Part shown: piece after piece, positions 61,770 to 64,000 of the stretch
Position numbering within the stretch: position 1 is the first letter of the stretch
Layout of the letters: each line of letters opens with the position of its first letter
Assembly: GCA_046290815.1 (NCBI GenBank)
Contig: JBKBUF010000016.1
Span: 1 to 64,000 of the forward strand
Origin: JBKBUF01 sp046290815
GTDB lineage: Bacteria; Bacteroidota; Bacteroidia; Cytophagales; Cytophagaceae
Length of the DNA: 64,000 nt
Direction: 5' to 3'
Notes under the pieces: generated by a model
The model's input: the letters and a program-made list of their open reading frames with translations, nothing else
Databases searched by the model: none
Told to the model about the DNA's origin: nothing
Translations under genes and position numbers: made by a program

Positions 61770-62906
61770 TTGGAATTTTATCAGGACTTTAAAGTAGGAA
61801 TGCTTGGTGGCGGTCAGTTAGGCCGGATGCTGTTACAGGCTGCTGTGGACTTAAATCTATATATAGCAATTCTGGATGCAGATAAAGACGCTCCCTGTGC
61901 AGCAATCTGCCATGAATTTAGTATCGGAGACCCTACAGATTTTGATCAGGTTTATAATTTCGGAAAAGACAAAGACCTTGTCACCATCGAAATTGAAAAT
62001 GTTAATGCTGATGCGCTTCAAAAACTGAAGGAAGAAGGCAAAAAAGTTTACCCGCAGCCTTCCGTTATCAAAATTATTCAGGATAAAAGACTGCAGAAGC
62101 AGTTTTACAAGGAAAACGGAATTCCCACCTCGGAATTTATCCTCATAGAAGATAAGTCTGAAATAAAGAACCATATAGGATTTTTGCCGGCATTTCAAAA
62201 ATTGGGCAGGTCAGGATATGATGGCAGAGGTGTTCAGAAAATAGGATCTGCCGAAGAGGTTTCTAAAGCGCTGGAGGGAAAATCTCTTTTGGAGAAAGCT
62301 GTGGATTTTGACAAAGAACTGGCGGTGATAGTTTCCAGAAATGAGAAAGGAGAAATTTCTTGTTTCCCGGTGGTGGAAATGGCTTTCCATCCAATACATA
62401 ATCTTGTAGAATACCTTTTTGCGCCTGCCTCAGTTTCTCCCGACATAGAAGCAAAAGCCAGGGAGATAGCAATAAAAGTAATAAGCAAACTGGAAATGGT
62501 AGGACTGCTGGCTGTTGAAATGTTTCTCTCCAAATCCGGAGAAATACTGGTAAATGAAGTTGCCCCAAGGCCTCACAATAGCGGCCACCACACTATCGAA
62601 GCAAATATCACTTCTCAATACGAACAACATTTAAGGGCAATACTCAACCTGCCCCCGGGATCAACAGAAGCTTTGAAACCTGCTGCTATGGTAAACCTGC
62701 TCGGAGAGGCGGGATACAACGGTCTGGCCAGGTACGAAGGCATTGATAAATTAATGCAGATGAAAGGTGTATATTTACATTTGTACGGAAAGAAATATAC
62801 CAAGCCTTTCAGGAAGATGGGACATATAACCATTCTGGCAGACCAGGTGTCTGAATTAAAGGAAAAAGCAGAACAGGTTAAACAAGTATTTAAAGTTATA
62901 GCATAA
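61770..62906 (+). CDS. purK: N5-carboxyaminoimidazole ribonucleotide synthase
   Basis: 378 residues from a TTG start (MEFYQDFKVGMLGGGQLGRM). An upstream in-frame TTG at 61704 would place the porin terminator inside the gene and is rejected. ATP-grasp fold: KVGMLGGGQLGRMLLQA, FPAFQKLGRSGYDGRGVQ, EVAPRPHNSGHHTIEA. It converts aminoimidazole ribonucleotide, bicarbonate and ATP to N5-CAIR in purine synthesis. purE follows after 9 bases. Confidence 0.94.
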   Translation: MEFYQDFKVGMLGGGQLGRMLLQAAVDLNLYIAILDADKDAPCAAICHEFSIGDPTDFDQVYNFGKDKDLVTIEIENVNADALQKLKEEGKKVYPQPSVIKIIQDKRLQKQFYKENGIPTSEFILIEDKSEIKNHIGFLPAFQKLGRSGYDGRGVQKIGSAEEVSKALEGKSLLEKAVDFDKELAVIVSRNEKGEISCFPVVEMAFHPIHNLVEYLFAPASVSPDIEAKAREIAIKVISKLEMVGLLAVEMFLSKSGEILVNEVAPRPHNSGHHTIEANITSQYEQHLRAILNLPPGSTEALKPAAMVNLLGEAGYNGLARYEGIDKLMQMKGVYLHLYGKKYTKPFRKMGHITILADQVSELKEKAEQVKQVFKVIA

Positions 62907-62915
62907 AATAATCTT

Positions 62916-63428
62916 ATGAGTATAGGAAAAGTAGGTATTATCATGGGTAGTCAGTCGGACCTTAAAATAATGTCTAAGGCTGCAGAAATACTGGACGAAC
63001 TTCAGGTGGAGTATGAAATTACCATAGTTTCCGCTCACAGGACACCTCACCGAATGGTGGAATATGCCGAAAAAGCCAGGGAAAGAGGGATAAAAGTAAT
63101 TATTGCAGGAGCAGGTGGGGCCGCTCACCTTCCGGGAATGGTGGCATCCATTACCACATTGCCTGTGATCGGTGTGCCGGTAAAATCTTCCAATTCCATA
63201 GACGGATGGGACTCGGTTTTATCTATTCTACAGATGCCAGCGGGTGTTCCTGTAGCAACAGTCGCATTGGACGGCGCAGTCAATGCAGGAATTTTAGCTG
63301 CACAGATCCTCGGAGCTTCAGATGAAAAAATCGCTTCAAATTTAACAAAATACAAGGCTTTCCTTAGGGAGAAGGTAGAAGAGTCTGTAAAGAAAATAGA
63401 ATCTACAGGATATAAAAATCTGCTTTAA
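62916..63428 (+). CDS. purE: N5-carboxyaminoimidazole ribonucleotide mutase
   Basis: 170 residues. Class I PurE with IIMGSQSDLKIM, SAHRTPHRM, IIAGAGGAAHLPGMVAS and PVKSSNSIDGWDSVLSILQMP. It moves the carboxyl group of N5-CAIR to give CAIR. Operon partner of purK. A short tail (KVEESVKKIESTGYKNLL) completes the usual length. Confidence 0.96.
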   Translation: MSIGKVGIIMGSQSDLKIMSKAAEILDELQVEYEITIVSAHRTPHRMVEYAEKARERGIKVIIAGAGGAAHLPGMVASITTLPVIGVPVKSSNSIDGWDSVLSILQMPAGVPVATVALDGAVNAGILAAQILGASDEKIASNLTKYKAFLREKVEESVKKIESTGYKNLL

Positions 63429-63481
63429 TCCTTAAAACTTATCACTAGTTTGGCATGTTTTGGTATAGAGGGGTATAGAAA

Positions 63482-63919
63482 ATGCAAACAGTTGCTATAA
63501 AAGAAGTCGTAAACCAGTTGCTTCAGGCCTGCCAGGTTAGAATCAAAGGTTTTAAAAGATCAGCCGATTATGCCAAAATGCCAAGGCATGAAGAATTGTT
63601 TTTGGCTTATGTTCAGCAAAGCAGTCAGTTTTTAAATGAATTAAAACCTTATCTTGAGGGGGAGTTTGAAGAAGACCAACAGTTTAAGCTTGGCAAATCA
63701 ACTTACAAAGGATGGACTGGGCCAATGTCAGGACATTTTAATTCAGATATAAAGGGAATTTTTTTAGAAAGGCTGGATACTGAAGAATGCATAAAAGAGA
63801 TATATTTTTCTGCGCTACAGGAAGAATTGCCAAATAGTCTTCATAAACTAATATATAAACAGTATTCTGCAATAATGGAATGCTGTGATGCTATGAGGAT
63901 TATTTGCAATAGCTTATAA
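63482..63919 (+). CDS. DUF2383 / PA2169-type four-helix protein
   Basis: 145 residues, all helical. Conserved pattern near the N-terminus CQVRIKGFKRSADYAKMPRHEELF, middle GWTGPMSGHFNSDIKG and a terminal QYSAIMECCDAMR. This is the DUF2383 (ferritin-like bundle) family of unknown function, often stress-linked. No clear complete di-iron motif is seen. Confidence 0.8.
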   Translation: MQTVAIKEVVNQLLQACQVRIKGFKRSADYAKMPRHEELFLAYVQQSSQFLNELKPYLEGEFEEDQQFKLGKSTYKGWTGPMSGHFNSDIKGIFLERLDTEECIKEIYFSALQEELPNSLHKLIYKQYSAIMECCDAMRIICNSL

Positions 63920-63933
63920 CATTCAAAACTATA

Positions 63934-64000
63934 ATGAAGAGACAATTTTGGGCTTTGCTGCTTTTGCTTCTGCCATTTATCAGTTCATGTAAGAAGATGA
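63934..64000 (+). CDS. Lipoprotein, N-terminus only (runs off the window)
   Basis: ATG at 63934 followed by 21 codons: KRQFWALLLLLLPFISSCKK, a lipoprotein signal with lipobox Cys. The rest lies beyond the right edge, so no family can be given. Confidence 0.7.
   Translation, partial: MKRQFWALLLLLLPFISSCKKM

Noticed and set aside
1..64000. tRNA, rRNA, insertion sequence, prophage or defence island
   Set aside because: No tRNA-like cloverleaf, rRNA stretch, transposase, integrase or known defence gene set was seen on either strand. This was by eye, so a tRNAscan or defence-finder run would settle it.

Overview
The window is a bacterial chromosome segment of modest GC content with AT-rich intergenic regions. 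It comes from a member of the Bacteroidota, most likely Cytophagales-like; the genus cannot be fixed from sequence alone. Supporting signs are a type IX secretion C-terminal sorting domain at the left edge, many small lipoproteins with a Cys after the signal peptide, DUF4783 and DUF6089-like proteins, a kynurenine-route NAD pathway, and promoters resembling the TTTG / TAnnTTTG Bacteroidota type. No rRNA, tRNA, CRISPR array, insertion sequence or prophage was recognised. Two genes run off the window edges, and one small gene (GxxExxY family) is frameshifted.

Left part (1-13.5 kb). After a truncated T9SS cargo gene comes a nitrogen-oxide respiration region: a DUF2243 membrane protein, a Crp/Fnr regulator, then a tight seven-gene operon (2873-10961). 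The operon encodes a NirK-like multicopper protein with a fused extra cupredoxin, a lipid-anchored cytochrome c, a 54-residue membrane peptide, a CuA subunit, two divergent heme-copper subunit I homologues and a diheme cytochrome b. The first subunit I keeps the helix VI/VII copper-site histidines but has Lys in place of a low-spin heme ligand. The second keeps the heme ligands, has lost the helix VII His pair, and carries a complete SCO/SenC copper-chaperone domain. FNR-like sites TGAT-N4-ATCA precede both the regulator and the operon. A thioredoxin-fold lipoprotein-type protein and a RIC/ScdA-like hemerythrin protein, both on the opposite strand, follow.

13.5-31.5 kb is mostly housekeeping: a DPP-IV-type peptidase, lipoproteins, dxs with a coupled hydrolase, scpA, ndk, nrnA with an FKBP, and a haaO-kynU-kmo operon. 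The last makes the precursor used by NadC, which is encoded at 56.7 kb.

31.5-46.3 kb holds an AI-2E-type permease, an MltF-like transglycosylase and a signalling operon: a giant hybrid kinase with a putative nitrate/nitrite-sensing (NIT) ectodomain, CheR, CheB and a REC-PAS-kinase. An ABC exporter and two paralogous collagen-like lipoproteins follow. 46.3-64 kb contains a LOG-family protein, a DUF2061 duplication, a glutamate-synthase-like FMN protein, a large FAD/Fe-S dehydrogenase, nadC, gpmI, a porin with a long upstream region, purK-purE and a DUF2383 protein.

The best candidates for something new are the split-ligand heme-copper pair with the SCO fusion and the FNR-like boxes in front of it. 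Another is a set of degenerate tandem heptanucleotide arrays, each with its own unit, sitting at the 3' ends of genes across the window.
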